In this document: positions 24,309 through 36,438 of the stretch, piece after piece
How the letters are laid out: each line of letters opens with the position of its first letter
How positions within the stretch are numbered: position 1 is the stretch's first letter
Assembly: GCA_008711295.1 (NCBI GenBank)
Contig: VUYV01000147.1
Location: forward strand, 993,021 to 1,057,020
DNA length: 64,000 nucleotides
Direction: 5' to 3'
From: Anarhynchus alexandrinus
Taxonomy: Eukaryota; Chordata; Aves; Charadriiformes; Charadriidae
The notes under the pieces: model-generated
The model's input: the letters and a program-made list of their open reading frames with translations, nothing else
Database searches by the model: none
What the model was told of the DNA's origin: nothing
Program-made: the position numbers and the translations under genes

Positions 24309-24425
24309 GTCAAGTGTTACAAGTACTGGCCTGATGACACAGAAGTTTATGGTGACTTCAAAGTGACTTGTGTAGAGATGGAGCCCCTTGCGGAGTATGT
24401 CGTCAGGACCTTCACTCTGGGAAGG
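24309..24425 (+). CDS. PTPRK: PTPRK exon: D1, KCYKYWP motif
   Basis: The acceptor is gtatttag and the donor AGG|GTGAGC. The exon is phase 0 at both ends (117 nt). It encodes [35 protein letters not shown] and TLGR. KCxxYWP is a conserved phosphatase motif. The human protein reads TFTLERRGYNE where this genome reads TLGRRG: the codon is GGA, one base from GAA. This is either a lineage substitution or a sequence variant or error. Confidence 0.97.
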
Positions 24426-25177
24426 GTGAGCATGTTTTGAAGGGGCTTGGCAAAATACTGTTTCCTGCTAGCAAGGGGTATGGGGGAAGCTATGCTTGTG
24501 CCTGTTCCTTTACAGTACCAAATCCTTCTGTCTGGCTAGCAGGTCCATGGTGTAGGCAGCCTTCCCTCACCGTGGGAGTAATGCATTGCACCAGCGCTAT
24601 CTAAAGATGCGTCTCACTGTGGGATTTCAAATTTCCCCAGAAATGTTGACTGCGACTCTCCCCTCTCTGACAGTCACCTTTGCTCTGTAGCCACACTTCT
24701 GAGCTGAGTTATGAGTCATGCCTGTCATTCATCTCCATTCACTCTGCCCTGAATGCCGCTGAGTCAATCTCACTTAATCAAAAAACTGACTCTGTGAGTG
24801 CAATATATGCCACATAGTTGTGGTCTTCTGGTAAATCCTTATACTTGCCTGTAAATGTAGCAGGACATTGTCTTAATTAGCAAAACTTCTTAAAATCAAT
24901 GCGAACTGCATCTAAGTGTGTAAAAAAAAAAAAATCTAATGAGGCAAAACCAGCATACTTCATGGCAAAAGTTAAAATTACGACTTCAAAATGAAAGAAG
25001 AAAACCAATGACATCTTTAAGCTTCGTATGGACTTTGCTTTAAATAATTGGTGAAATGATGAAAACGGCATGTGGATTCTATCAGTGTGTGTTACCATTA
25101 TTTGAGTCAGAGAATATCTAGTCTGTTAAATACTTTGAATTTCATAACCTTTTTTTTTTTTTTTTTGCCTTTTACAG
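24426..25177 (+). other. PTPRK: PTPRK intron
   Basis: Nothing recognised. It ends in a long poly-T tract (about 25150-25166) before the acceptor. Confidence 0.6.
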
Positions 25178-25332
25178 AGGGGCTACAATGAAATCCGTGA
25201 AGTTAAACAGTTTCATTTCACTGGCTGGCCAGATCACGGAGTTCCTTACAATGCCACAGGCCTGCTTTCCTTTATACGGAGAGTCAAATTATCTAACCCT
25301 CCTAGTGCAGGGCCTATTGTCGTCCATTGCAG
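25178..25332 (+). CDS. PTPRK: PTPRK exon: D1, WPD loop and start of the P-loop
   Basis: The acceptor is ttttacag and the donor TGCAG|GTGTGT. The exon enters in phase 0 and ends in phase 2. It encodes [37 protein letters not shown] and [14 protein letters not shown] plus two bases of Ser. GWPDHGVP contains the general acid/base aspartate of D1. VVHC ends with the nucleophilic cysteine (about residue 1083 by human numbering). The signature motif [10 protein letters not shown] is therefore divided between this exon and 26437. The human protein has YHATG at the NATG position. Confidence 0.98.
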
Positions 25333-26436
25333 GTGTGTACAGAAGAGGTAGACTGATTTTTTTCCGCAACTGTGTATGTGAGCATTTACGGTAGTCTCTT
25401 GTGAAGCATCCATCATTTTGAAGTGTTTTGTTTTTGTTGTTCCCTTTTTGAATTGCCTAATTCACACTGCGGTAGGATTTGGCTGTCTACAGCAACATTT
25501 GGAAATAACTGGATTCTAGTACACTTTTCCTAAATAGAATAGCCAGATATTTTCTTTTTCCTGCAAGAGCTGCACCGGCTAAATCATATACTTCAGGCTA
25601 TCATTTTAGGTAGCTTACAACAATTTTGTGACAGCATTCAAGAATAAGTATAGGTACGGCTGCTTTGATAGCTTGGTGTTGCATATAATGTCTGAACAGA
25701 TTATTAATTTAAATCGAAGTAAACAAGTAGATGAATGAAGATGGAATGAGGTTAATGGCAACAAATACAGAATGTTGTTTTTCCTGTGCAAGTTTTGCAA
25801 GGTTTATGTTGATGGGACACAGTCTTTTGACAAATAGAATTTTCTTTCAGCACCATCAAATGTTTATTTACATTCCATAGATGAAGTTACTCAGCCTTTA
25901 CAGGTTTTAAGAATTCACTGTGCAAAAAATGTCCGTAGCTTTACACAAAACCAAAATAAATCAAGAGAGAATCTTCTGGATACTGTTAAATGTGCTGCCT
26001 AAACCAGCTTAGAGCTTGGCTAGTAAAACATACGCTCGAGTTTCTTATTGTAATATATCATTTAAAAATCATCCTTAGTTTTATTAAATAAAAACAAGAT
26101 CTGTCATATTTTGAAGTGCATGTGCTTAATCATCCTCCAGATTTCAGTTTAACTAACTTTTCTTTTTTACTTTAAGTATTGATCTGGGAGATAAAAGGAG
26201 CAAACCAAGGTTTTTTGCTGTTACTTAGTGGATCAAATCTGATGCAAAATGGTTGTTTTGGGCACATCAAAAGATTTAAAGGACATTATGAAGAGAAGGA
26301 GAGAAGATAAAAATTAGATGGTGTTTGTGATGAAAGAACTGAATGACTTTATAAAAATGCTCTCAGTAATGGCTTTATAAAGTTTATAGACGTTTTCATG
26401 GGGCTATTCCTAACAGAATTTACTGATTCTTTCTAG
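25333..26436 (+). other. PTPRK: PTPRK intron splitting the catalytic P-loop codon
   Basis: Nothing recognised besides the splice sites. AT-rich and without a repeat family signature. Confidence 0.6.
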
Positions 26437-26572
26437 TGCTGGTGCTGGACGAACAGGTTGCTATATTGTGATCGATATCATGTTAGATATGGCAGAAAGA
26501 GAAGGTGTTGTGGATATCTACAACTGTGTCAAAGCCTTACGGTCCCGTCGCATCAACATGGTACAGACAGAG
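26437..26572 (+). CDS. PTPRK: PTPRK exon: D1 P-loop arginine and Q-loop start
   Basis: The acceptor is tttctag and the donor GAG|GTACGA. The exon enters in phase 2 and ends in phase 0. It encodes (S)[38 protein letters not shown] and INMVQTE. It completes [10 protein letters not shown], including the phosphate-binding arginine, and starts the Q-loop MVQTEEQY, whose glutamine positions the hydrolytic water. All residues needed for catalysis in D1 are intact across these exons. Confidence 0.98.
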
Positions 26573-28466
26573 GTACGACAGTTTACCTTCAAACCACCTG
26601 ATGCTTTCTGAAATGTGCTAGGTCAGAACTTCACTGTTCCTCTGAAAAGAGCGGCCAGTGACCCCGTTGAGGGGTTATCTCCGCTGGGGAGTGTTGCTCA
26701 ATGCAAACAGCGCCCGGAACGAGGGTGGTGCAAGTCCTGCCGCCTCTTTCAGTATTCACACAAACAAGTGCCCGCCTAACTTTGTAACAAATGGAAAGCA
26801 AGGATTTCTTAGAGAAGACCCTACAGTAGGCCTATCTGGCGCTTCTTTCCCCAGCTCCGGTGTCAGCAATTCCAGGAACCCGAAGCTGGAATTTCAGCAG
26901 TTTGCCACCAGTTTTAGACTATCTCCAACCATTTTATCCATAATTTGACTTAGCTGTAGAACTTTGTGTCCATTTCACTCTCCCTTTTCCACACTGTTTT
27001 TATTTGCTTTATTAACCTCATTGCCCAGCCCGTTTCCTTTTCTACCCTTTTTGTCTTTTGTCATGCCTTCAGCGATTCCACAGTAAAACCATTGCCTTCG
27101 TGATGAAGCCATAACAGCTCCCATTCTGCCACCTGAGTGTCAGTGAGCTTCCACAGAAATGTAGGTTATTGATTTCTATTAAGACAGGTTACTTGAAGTG
27201 GTTTGCCACTTCTCTCTCCTGTCCTCCATGTGGACCTCTACCAGAGAAGTTATTTCACCTTTTCACCACGTGAAAATCTCTGCAGTTGGCAGCCAGCAAT
27301 ATCAGTGTAATTTGGTGCACTTTTTATTCCATGCTGCAACCCGTGGCAATTGAACAAATAAATGGTCCCGCTCAACTACCCCTGCTACAGGGCCATTAAC
27401 CTCTGGGAAGTGCACGGAGTGGAGCGTTTCAGTGTGACTACTTCAACCATCCCAGTTTAATCTGCTCTTGCATGTGAATTGAGACCCCTGCTGCTGTTCC
27501 TTTCTCTTTCTCTCCCTTTTGCCTCTTACCTCTCATCTTCTCTCAGAGGTTCATACTTACACGGCAAAATAAAGCTGAAATTGCAGCAAGTTCTTGTTAC
27601 AGTCATCTAGACAACAGTGGTGGCAATAGCTCCATAGCTACGGCAATAGCTCCATGTGGGTAAGGCAGCACAGGCTGTAGTGCCAGGGTACCACCATGGT
27701 CCCTGGACGTGTCCTCTTGTTACTGGCACGTGTTGAAGTTAATAACCTCATTGGTACCCACAATAGGTAGGTGAGGCTCGCACAGTTCTCACACTTTGCT
27801 GTATAGACATGATTTACATCTATTACTCTCAAGGTGAGTAAATATAATAGGCCTTGTGTAAAAATTGACAGGAGGCCTGATTGAAATAGTAATGCAGTTG
27901 TCTGGGACTCAGGATATCCCAAGGCAAGTCAGAAAAAAAATGGGAAGAAATGCTGTTTCTGTTGGGACACACTCGAGTTTATTACTGGCCTAGAGCCAGC
28001 TATCAGTCAATTGATGTACTAGCTTGCACACGCATAAGGAGAATGCAGCGTGCCAAATAATTGCTAATCACACGAGTAGTGCTTGAAGCAATTTACACAT
28101 TCTGCTAGTATTATAAGGCTGAAAGCTATTTTTAAAAAGCAAAAATGAGTAAAGCCAACAAGTCACTGGCATATACGCAGAAACCCACAAACACCACAAG
28201 AAAACTGAAAACCTCCCATTAAATAAATTGCTGTGCCTGTTCTGTTAAGTTTCACTGAATTTAAATTGGTTCTGAAGAAAACATCCTTGTTAACTGCATC
28301 CCAATTAGGACAAGATTGTGTTTGTACTAAAGTGTTATTTAATGGATTGATGGACATTACCTTGAATGAGTTTTGCAGTGTGGAGGAGATCTGTTTATTC
28401 TAAAAGAAGGAGATATCTGTTGTTTTTAAACGGCTATAATTTTTGTTTCTTTCCTTAATTTGGTAG
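26573..28466 (+). other. PTPRK: PTPRK intron
   Basis: No exon is recognised. It contains a 17-18 bp tandem pair around GGCAATAGCTCCATA (about 27622-27656). Confidence 0.6.
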
Positions 28467-28616
28467 GAGCAGTACATCTTTATTCATGATGCCATTCTAG
28501 AAGCTTGCCTGTGTGGAGAAACTGCCATTCCTGTCTGCGAATTCAAAGCTGCTTATTTTGATATGATTAGAATAGACTCTCAGACAAACTCTTCGCATCT
28601 CAAAGATGAGTTTCAG
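28467..28616 (+). CDS. PTPRK: PTPRK exon: end of D1 and D1-D2 linker
   Basis: The acceptor is tttggtag and the donor CAG|GTATTC. The exon is phase 0 at both ends (150 nt). It encodes [37 protein letters not shown] and [26 protein letters not shown] is the last helix of D1, and the remainder is the short linker that fixes the relative position of D1 and D2. Confidence 0.97.
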
Positions 28617-29188
28617 GTATTCGCAGTTCCTACTAACTCCTCATGTGACAACAATTTTTTTTGCCTTCAGATACAGCTAATTTATTTTAAGGGAAAGATT
28701 TTTCATATCACCTTTATAGCATTTAGTCCCTTACTTTTAGACCACAAAATAAAGCACCCGTGTTTATGTGCTTTGCAAAGTTGTTTTAAATATGGGATAT
28801 CCTCCTTTGAATAACATTGCAGTAAATATCTGTCTAGAATAAAGAGCGCTGACTAGGATCCACAGAGAGTTTTGGCTTGCATTTGCACAGCTAAGGCATA
28901 GCTCTTTAAGACTCCAAAGGATCCTCTTTGTTTTATTCCTTTTGGAGGGGAGGGTGTCATGCGGAATCTGTTCAGCAGCTCATGGAGCGCCTTTTACACC
29001 TGCAGCTTAACCCCCCTTGAAAAGCCTCAGCACATCCATCAAACAGAGAGCAGCTCTTGTTTGCGAATGTCTTCTTGTGAATGCCTCACGTTTTCCCGTA
29101 TTGCAATATTTTAAACTAAAACTCGGGGAATCTCAAGTCCATTGTCTCTTAGTTCAGCGGGCTAAAGCGAGCGTCCTCTCTCCCTTAG
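28617..29188 (+). other. PTPRK: PTPRK intron
   Basis: Nothing recognised. The open frame at 28563-28814 is exon read-through. Confidence 0.6.
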
Positions 29189-29362
29189 ACCCTGAATTCT
29201 GTGACCCCTCGCCTGCAAGCGGAGGACTGCAGCATAGCCTGCTTGCCAAGGAACCACGACAAGAACCGCTTCATGGATATGCTGCCACCTGACAGATGTC
29301 TGCCTTTCTTAATTACTATTGATGGGGAGAGCAGCAACTACATCAATGCTGCTCTTATGGAT
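29189..29362 (+). CDS. PTPRK: PTPRK exon: start of D2
   Basis: The acceptor is ctcccttag and the donor GAT|GTAAGA. The exon is phase 0 at both ends (174 nt). It encodes [37 protein letters not shown] and [36 protein letters not shown] replaces the KNRY loop of D1 and SNYINAA is the D2 counterpart of DYINANY. The substitution of Tyr by Phe in KNRF is typical of second domains, which lack full substrate recognition. Confidence 0.97.
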
Positions 29363-32300
29363 GTAAGAGACTATCTTCTTTGTCTGTGTGGTGTGCCATG
29401 AAAAGCTGTGTAATATGAGAGAGAGCACTTGCTGGTTTAAGAAAGGGTCATTCTTTCTTACTGTAGTGCCCAGTAAAACCGTCCTAACGAAGACAGGTGG
29501 GGGGAATGGGTAAAAGAACCCACCAGCTTGTGTTACTTGTTTAGAAGGTTTGTTATCTTTAGTCTCTTGCATCCTCGTGGGACCGACTGGAAATCTCCCT
29601 TTTTCAACAGCGTTATATAAAGCTCTAGTCTCCAGCCTTCCAAATCTCAAATCTCAGCAGGATCTCAAAAATCTGCTGTTTGTCGGGAAGTAAATATTAC
29701 CTACCTGAGCATGAGTTTGCTATCGCTATTTTATAAAAAAGGCTATGTATATTGAGGCAGGAGAGACAGGGAAAGAAGGAAAAAATATTGTTTCTTTGGC
29801 ATGTTTGGGGATAGGGTTGAGGTTTTTGTTGTTCATATTTTGAGTTGCAGCTCTTCAAAGTTGAAGTTTGAGCGACAGAAGTATTGTCAGGGGAAAAGGT
29901 AATTTAATGGGAAAAATGGAGGTGAACCTGCTTATAGGTATCTGATCGATAAAGCGGTTCATCACTTGTGCTGTCAGATACCTGCCTGCGCCTGCCATTA
30001 GCATGTCCAAAGTTAGACCCCTAAAGCCACCTTTACAGTAAATACTTTAATACGTGGCCTGATTTCCAGGAGCATCTCCCCTTCCTCAAAAATGAAGTGC
30101 TGTCAGAAACTGAGGTGGAATAAAATGGCAAATAGCAGCAGAAATCATCAGGACTGAATGCTATATTCATCCCTGAGTGCTGCCTGAGCTAGTGCAGGAA
30201 ACATTTGAACTGCTAACAAAATGCAGTCCCTAATCTCACAATTAGCTATTGTGCCAGAAAAATAGAGGAGTAGCACGTGTGAGGCCAATCTATTAGGGAG
30301 TCACGGGGGCTGAATGGATGAGTGAGAGCAGTAAGCAGAATTTTGGTAGCAACCAAAATTGTTTAGAATTGCAGTTAAAATTACATTAAGCACCTGCATA
30401 AAATTGATGCGCCATGGACCAGCCAAGACAGCGGCACAGAGGAGTGTGGTGCGGGGGGAAAGGAAGACAAGGCGGGCTGAACGGCTGGGTGGCGGGGGGA
30501 CTCTGGGTGTGTAACAGCGTGTGGCAGGCAGGGACAGGAACCAAGCAACGTATTAATGGATGAGCAATCAGAGGCAAGTAAGGAAAGACAGAAATGGTAG
30601 TAATACAAGGAAAAAAAGCAGCAGAAAAATGTAATACGTTACCATGAAGGCATATAACAAGGCTATAAGTACAGGGTTAAATCTATGGGTAATAAAAGGG
30701 TTTTTTTCCCTTTTTCTTCTGTTTTTTTTTATTTTTTTATAAGGCTGATTTATTTAGAGGGGGGACCCCCCTGCTGGGCAAGGAAAAGGGACTTTTGATA
30801 GCAAAATAGGAATGGAAACTTTCCTCTTTCCACAATGTACTTGTGCCCGTGTTCCCACAAAAAGGTGTCTACTTCCCAGTGTGACAGCAGATCTCCTGCC
30901 TATTCTTTTTGAAAACCTAATCATCTCAATCTCAGTGAGTTCCCTCGTCTCGGAAAAGACCAGAAAGGATGGGAAAGAGGGCTAAGAAAACATCAGCTAG
31001 TACATGTTTTATTTCTTAAAAATACAAGGGAAGAATCAATACTGATTGTTTCTTTTTGCTCCCTGGACAGATTAAGGATCTAGGAAGCTGCATGTCTGTC
31101 CTATTGCCCCCATATGCTTCCTGCATTAGAAAAAGATAACAGACATAGATAAAAAAAAATAATTGTCAGCCTCCTTATTCTGTTGTCAAATAAGTACTGA
31201 TGCTAAAGGCATTAATTTGTTATCTTCACAGTTTACAACAAGTTAGAAGGGTGAAAAAAGTTGTAGATTTTCCTTCCGGGCCTCATACTATGCTCTTCAA
31301 GGTTATGGTGATATATTGTATGTAAGGATCCCTCCTATCAACCTTCAAACAAGCAAGCTTCCACACCAGAAGTGGTTTAGCTACCATACCAGGTCTTTCT
31401 CCCGGGTTAATTTGCTCTACTTATTTCAGTAAAAAAATGGCCAAACTGCTTTTAGTACCAGCACGGATGCTAAACGCGGGGATCTCTGTGTTGCATACAG
31501 CAGTCCCAGCATTTCATCTTCAAACTGGTGACTTACAATCCCATCCGCCTACAAGAATATTCACCATCTTACTCTGTTTCTCAGATTAACCTGTCAGCGC
31601 TTCCTTGCCAGTTCATATCTGTATTCCTTCACTGCAGAACTCTTCAGCGCACAGTTGCAAATTGCCTGCAAAAAAACTTCTGGTCTCTCCTCTTCTGCTC
31701 GCTGCTCGTAATACACGTGCTGCAGGCACTTAGCCCCTCTGCAATTAGTTGCCTCTCAGCCAACCTGTGTAAGGCTGGAAACCCCTCTTTGCAGTTGTGT
31801 ATAACTCAGCACACAGAAAGCGGAATCTGCTGTCGGGACAGGAAATAATATTTTGCTGTCTGACTTCTGCTTTCTGCTGGAAATGGGCCCCAGTAATCCT
31901 GAAGGTCAGTTCCATGGGTGATCCTGTGGTTGTGGCACCAAAACAGAATTTGGGATTGAGGCAAGTCCCCGGTGCAGTCACAGAGCTCACGTGTAACCTG
32001 CTGCGGATGGGGTGACCTTCTGAGACCTCTGCACCCCTCTCTGCAACACGGGGAGATGGTTTCGTGCTCGCTCTCATGGACACGGTGCCTGGAGCGGAGC
32101 TGCCCGAGCCTCAGCTCAGCAAAGCCCTGAAGAGTGTCTTCAGCGCTCGGTGCATATCTGAACGGAAACAGGGCTTGGCCTGTAACAAGGCAGAAGGCAG
32201 ACCTGAGCACAGTAACCTCTTTGTTCTTACTGGAGACGACAATGTAATTTTAACATCAGCTTTGGTGAAATCTGGTGTAATTGATGTCACAGCTTTGTTC

Positions 32301-32389
32301 TATTTATGTGTTTTTTCTGTTGCAGTGTTTGAGTGGAAGTTATGAAGTACTTCCTCTACCGGTGCTAATAAAACCCTTTGCCTTTACAG
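29363..32389 (+). other. PTPRK: PTPRK intron
   Basis: No exon is recognised. A GC-richer part at about 31500-32250 has overlapping open frames on both strands but no splice pairing or family signature. The acceptor of the next exon lies only about 45 bases after a TG-rich stretch. Confidence 0.6.
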
Positions 32390-32521
32390 AGCTACAGGCA
32401 GCCAGCAGCTTTTATTGTCACACAACATCCTTTACCAAACACTGTGAAAGATTTCTGGAGATTAGTGTATGACTACGGCTGTACTTCTCTTGTGATGTTA
32501 AATGAAGTCGACTTAGCACAG
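32390..32521 (+). CDS. PTPRK: PTPRK exon: D2 core
   Basis: The acceptor is cctttacag and the donor CAG|GTTAGT. The exon is phase 0 at both ends (132 nt). It encodes [37 protein letters not shown] and [28 protein letters not shown] corresponds to [20 protein letters not shown] in D1. Compared with human, Y becomes H in TQ(Y)PLP, I becomes V in SIVML (here SLVML), and S becomes A in VDLSQ. Confidence 0.97.
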
Positions 32522-32752
32522 GTTAGTTTGGGGCTCGAGTTTTCCGTGTACCGTCGCATGCTTTAATCGCCCTGGATCCACTACATGATAAAAATGTAGA
32601 GCAGTGCAGTGACTTTACAGCTTTTCTCTGCTTTACAGCAACTAATTAACACTTCTTGCTCAGAAAAGGTCAGGTGAGATGTCTGTAGTGGGATAAAGCA
32701 ATGCTCAAGTTGTAACTCACCATTTAATTACTCCCGTTTTGCTCTGGCGCAG
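32522..32752 (+). other. PTPRK: PTPRK intron (short)
   Basis: A 231-bp intron, the shortest in the window. Nothing else recognised. Confidence 0.7.
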
Positions 32753-32878
32753 GGCTGCCCGCAATACTGGCCCGAGGAAGGGATACTGCGGTACGGTCCC
32801 ATCCAAGTGGAATGCATGTCGTGTTCAATGGACTGCGACGTCATAAACCGAATTTTCAGGATATGCAACCTAACAAGA
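32753..32878 (+). CDS. PTPRK: PTPRK exon: D2
   Basis: The acceptor is ctctggcgcag and the donor AGA|GTAAGC. The exon is phase 0 at both ends (126 nt). It encodes GCPQYWPEEGILRYGPIQVE, CMSCSMDCDVINRIFRIC and NLTR. The QYWPEEG segment parallels KYWPDD in D1. This stretch is unusually rich in cysteine (five in 42 residues), as in the mammalian protein. Confidence 0.97.
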
Positions 32879-34834
32879 GTAAGCATTATCGTAACAATAT
32901 GTAACAGAACAACTATGTCATTTTTAACACTCTCTAGGCTCTTGCGGGTTTTAATTTTGAATAATAGTAAAATACTAATGTTCTTAAGACATTACCCAGA
33001 AAAGAGTCAGTCAAGCATCAATATCTAATATTAATTTCTAATACCTTTCTATAGTTGCATGCTAAGCAGAGAGAACAGTAAGGTGAATGACTTGTTCTGT
33101 GACGTTCTTCCTGATGAGTAGATGATGTATGAGTATTCTGTTTGTTTGGTGTGCAGTGAAAGAAATATCCCCGTAATGAACATGTAGTGACAGGTATTTA
33201 ATTCATAGCTTCCGTAAGATATCTTCCATGGTGTAGCAGGAACCAGAGCACCGAGGCTGGTTATGCAACCAGCACCTTCCCAGCCTAAGATGTGAGAACC
33301 TCAACATAAAAGGAGGATTGTGGCACCTTGCAAAGCAGGGTGTGAAAAAACTCTGAAAGCTTCTCTGCTTCTGAAGGGTTCTGCACCACTGTGCCTTGAC
33401 CTACGTTTATCTTCTTTTTCTCAACTTCAGTAGCAGTGCCAGTCTTGCATTCTTGTCAGCTCTTTCACACCTTGCACCATGTTGTCTTCTTGGTGTTATT
33501 TCACACTATTGCAGCATCTTCTCAAACCCTGTTTGCCACGCAATGTCTTCTCCTTTAGCTCACCTCCATAAATGACTCGTTTATGTTGCCTACAGGTAAA
33601 GAGTTACAGATGCTTGTGCCACTGTTATATGTACAGTTGACCAGCAATCCCTATTTTACTTACCATTACTACTTTGAATCTTTCATCCAGTACTGAACTT
33701 ACATGCCACCAGTTGCTACTTGCAGTGTATGTTTAACTTTCATTAACGTTGAAGAATAGCTGTGGGGAAAACTGATTACTGTGTACACAAAGATGACTTT
33801 TTTTTTTATTATTTTGTTCACATTTTCATTTTTCAAAGCGCAGAGATCAGTTTGCGTGTGGCAGTGTTTTATCCAAACCTTTATTTTGCTTATATTCAGA
33901 GCCAAGAAAAACATTTTCATCTCTTCTTGTTTAGAAGCTACAGGAAGCTAAGGTGTAGGCACACTGGCAAATATTACGCCATAGCGCTTTTTTTTGTTGT
34001 ATTTTGAGACTTCCTCTTTTTTTGCGTTCATTTCTTATTTTCATTTTTTCCATTTCTTCTCTTTTATGATGTTTTGATTTTCTACTCCTCAACTTCTCTT
34101 TGTCTCCCATGCCTTTTCGCCTTTACGTCTTGCTTCTAAATATCTCTCCGCTCTGTCCTTGCTTTTCTAAAATCCACACTCCTACTCCTTTTCGTCTTCT
34201 TCAGCTCCAAGAAACTGTATAGGCTATTTATTCTTCTGATTATTGAGGCCTTTTTTTTTGTGACAGTCTAATTCTATTCAAAGCTCTCCCTGTGTAGCAT
34301 CTAGCACATGGAGGGCTCAGAGACTGACAGCGAGGCTCTCATGATTACCGTAGTCTGGCAAAAAGGGAAGACTTCAAGGAAAATAGTCATATTTGTGCAC
34401 CAATGTTACTTGTTGTTTATTTATAATGGGGTTAGTTCATGCATGGGAGCCAAAGGTATGTCTCTTCATTTCTGTAGGTCTAAGAATGTGACGTTTTTAG
34501 TTGATGTTAAGGATAGAAACCCTTGATACATAGAATCTAGGGAATTTGTCCGTTTAGAAGAAATCAGGATAGGTTACATTAGTAATTGATAAACTGTGGA
34601 TTGATAAACTGTAATGTTGTCTCTAGTGTAGTTCCCTTTTTTCCTTTTTTGACATCTTCCTTGAGCTCACGTGATATGAATTAATGGAGACCCTACCATG
34701 CAATGTATATACATGTTGGAGTCTGTCCATAATATAAACACTAAGGTTTCATATACACTTAGTTTTGTATTTTGATTTTCTAAACCAAGATGTAAAGGTG
34801 CCATATTGACCTAAAGCCCTTTGGTTTCCCTCAG
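32879..34834 (+). other. PTPRK: PTPRK intron
   Basis: No exon is recognised. A pyrimidine-rich stretch (about 34000-34260) and a 15-17 bp tandem pair around TTGATAAACTGT (about 34586-34613) are present. Confidence 0.6.
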
Positions 34835-34998
34835 CCGCAAGAGGGCTATCTGATGGTGCAGCAATTCCAGTATTTGGGATGGGCTTCTCACAGAGATGTA
34901 CCAGCTTCCAAGAGATCCTTCTTGAAGTTAATTCTCCAGGTTGAAAAATGGCAAGAGGAATGTGAAGAAGGGGAGGGCCGGACCATCATCCATTGCCT
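34835..34998 (+). CDS. PTPRK: PTPRK exon: D2, degenerate WPD loop and P-loop start
   Basis: The acceptor is gtttccctcag and the donor GCCT|GTGAGT. The exon enters in phase 0 and ends in phase 2. It encodes [39 protein letters not shown] and [15 protein letters not shown] plus two bases of Leu. GWASHRDVP stands where D1 has GWPDHGVP, so the catalytic aspartate is missing. The cysteine of the P-loop is kept. D2 is therefore expected to be regulatory or scaffolding rather than catalytic, as in R2B phosphatases generally. Confidence 0.97.
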
Positions 34999-36302
34999 GT
35001 GAGTAATTGGGAGAAAGTCAAAATGCTTCTCTACAAATAAATGCTTATAAATTAACTCTTGTTTTAAATTCAAGCAGTATTCGCATGGCTACATTCTTTT
35101 GCACATGCCCTTTTTTAAAAAAAAAACAAAAACAAAACAACCAACCAACCAACCAATAAAATACCACTGCTACTGTAGGTTGGCTTTTGGTCGACTTTCT
35201 GATATTTCTGTGTCAGGTCAAGGTACCACGGGAATGAATATTTTGGACGTGATACTACAGTGATACTGTGTATTGTCTCCTTCTGTACATAATAGCGTAT
35301 TTTTTAGATACAAAATGTGTACAGATCAATTTCTTCTGTGTGGTTTCAGTAAGGAAGTCTTTTATGCAGAGTGCCAAATGGTTATTTTTTGTCTGTCTCT
35401 TGCATATCATGTGTTGCATTTTTTCTAGAAGGCCTGTTATATTTTAAGGGATTTAGACTGAAAGCTATGGATATGTGAAATCAGAGAAAAGTTCTATAAT
35501 ACAGTACGTATCTGATCCTAAAGCTATCATTGGTAAATGACCGCTGGCTGCTTATCTGAGCCCAATATTTAAACGGGAGCTGGTTTGGGAGTTTTGAAAA
35601 GGTGGCATCTTTTTCTCCCTAAGCAGAGAATGACCAATCTCTCTCTTACCTGATTTAAATATAAAGTTTAAAACTTAGAAATTGAATTATGTATTTCTCC
35701 TTACTTTTAAAAAAAGTCTTCTGTTTAAACATTCAAAATTAACTTGTAGACCCTTTCTGCCCACACCTCCTCATTATCCATGGAATCTTCTGGCTAATTT
35801 AAACTTAATGAGAAGAAATACCTACCTTAATTTCTTTGAAATGAAGATTAAAATAGTTCAGAAGTGTCCCCAGAGGTCAACAAGATATCTAATCAGTGAT
35901 GCCTTGGCATTACTCCGGCTAGATAATCCTCCATACCTCACTTTAAGTGAGTCTCTTTCCAGAACTCAGTGGAAAATGTTGTACTTTGCATTGAGCTTGG
36001 GTTTTAATTTCTAATGTTGTACTTGCCATTGAACTTAGTTTTTTATTTCTAATGCCTATGTAAATTAGGCTATAGCATAGCTGGGCAGCACGGTGGGCTG
36101 TAAAAGAAGTAATTGAGAGGAAGGTCAGAAACAGCAAATATCTCAGACCAAACCCTCCGGAGCCGCAAGAAGATTGCAAAAGCCTGGTCTCCCTGTGAAA
36201 CTCACGAATCACTCATGCTTACAGAGTGAAGGAAGAGAAACGCATTTTGGATCCTGTCTTAAGCCACAGTGACGTTTAACCCGCTCTTTTCCTTGTGTGC
36301 AG
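34999..36302 (+). other. PTPRK: PTPRK intron
   Basis: Contains an A-rich run with (CCAA)4 (about 35116-35160) and a perfect-length 38-bp tandem duplication (35975-36050). No exon is recognised. Confidence 0.65.
35975..36050 (+). repeat. Two 38-bp tandem units
   Basis: Unit one (35975-36012) and unit two (36013-36050) both begin AATGTTGTACTT and end with ATTTCT. They differ at about seven positions. AATG follows, perhaps the start of a third partial unit. A local tandem duplication inside a PTPRK intron. Confidence 0.9.
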
Positions 36303-36438
36303 AAACGGCGGTGGCCGGAGCGGGATGTTCTGCGCCATTGGCATTGTGGTTGAGACGGTAAAAAGGCAGAACGTGGTGGACGTTTTCCACGCCGTGAAGA
36401 CTTTGCGGAACAGTAAGCCCAACATGGTAGAAACTCCG
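36303..36438 (+). CDS. PTPRK: PTPRK exon: D2 P-loop arginine
   Basis: The acceptor is ccttgtgtgcag and the donor CCG|GTAAGC. The exon enters in phase 2 and ends in phase 0. It encodes [38 protein letters not shown] and PNMVETP. With the previous exon this forms HCLNGGGRSG, which keeps the Cys and Arg positions of the signature although the WPD aspartate is absent. Compared with human, M becomes T in VVEMVK and A becomes T in VEAPEQ. Confidence 0.97.

Noticed and set aside
31528..32345. Overlapping long frames on both strands
   Set aside because: GC-rich intron sequence without splice pairing, repeated motifs or any family signature.
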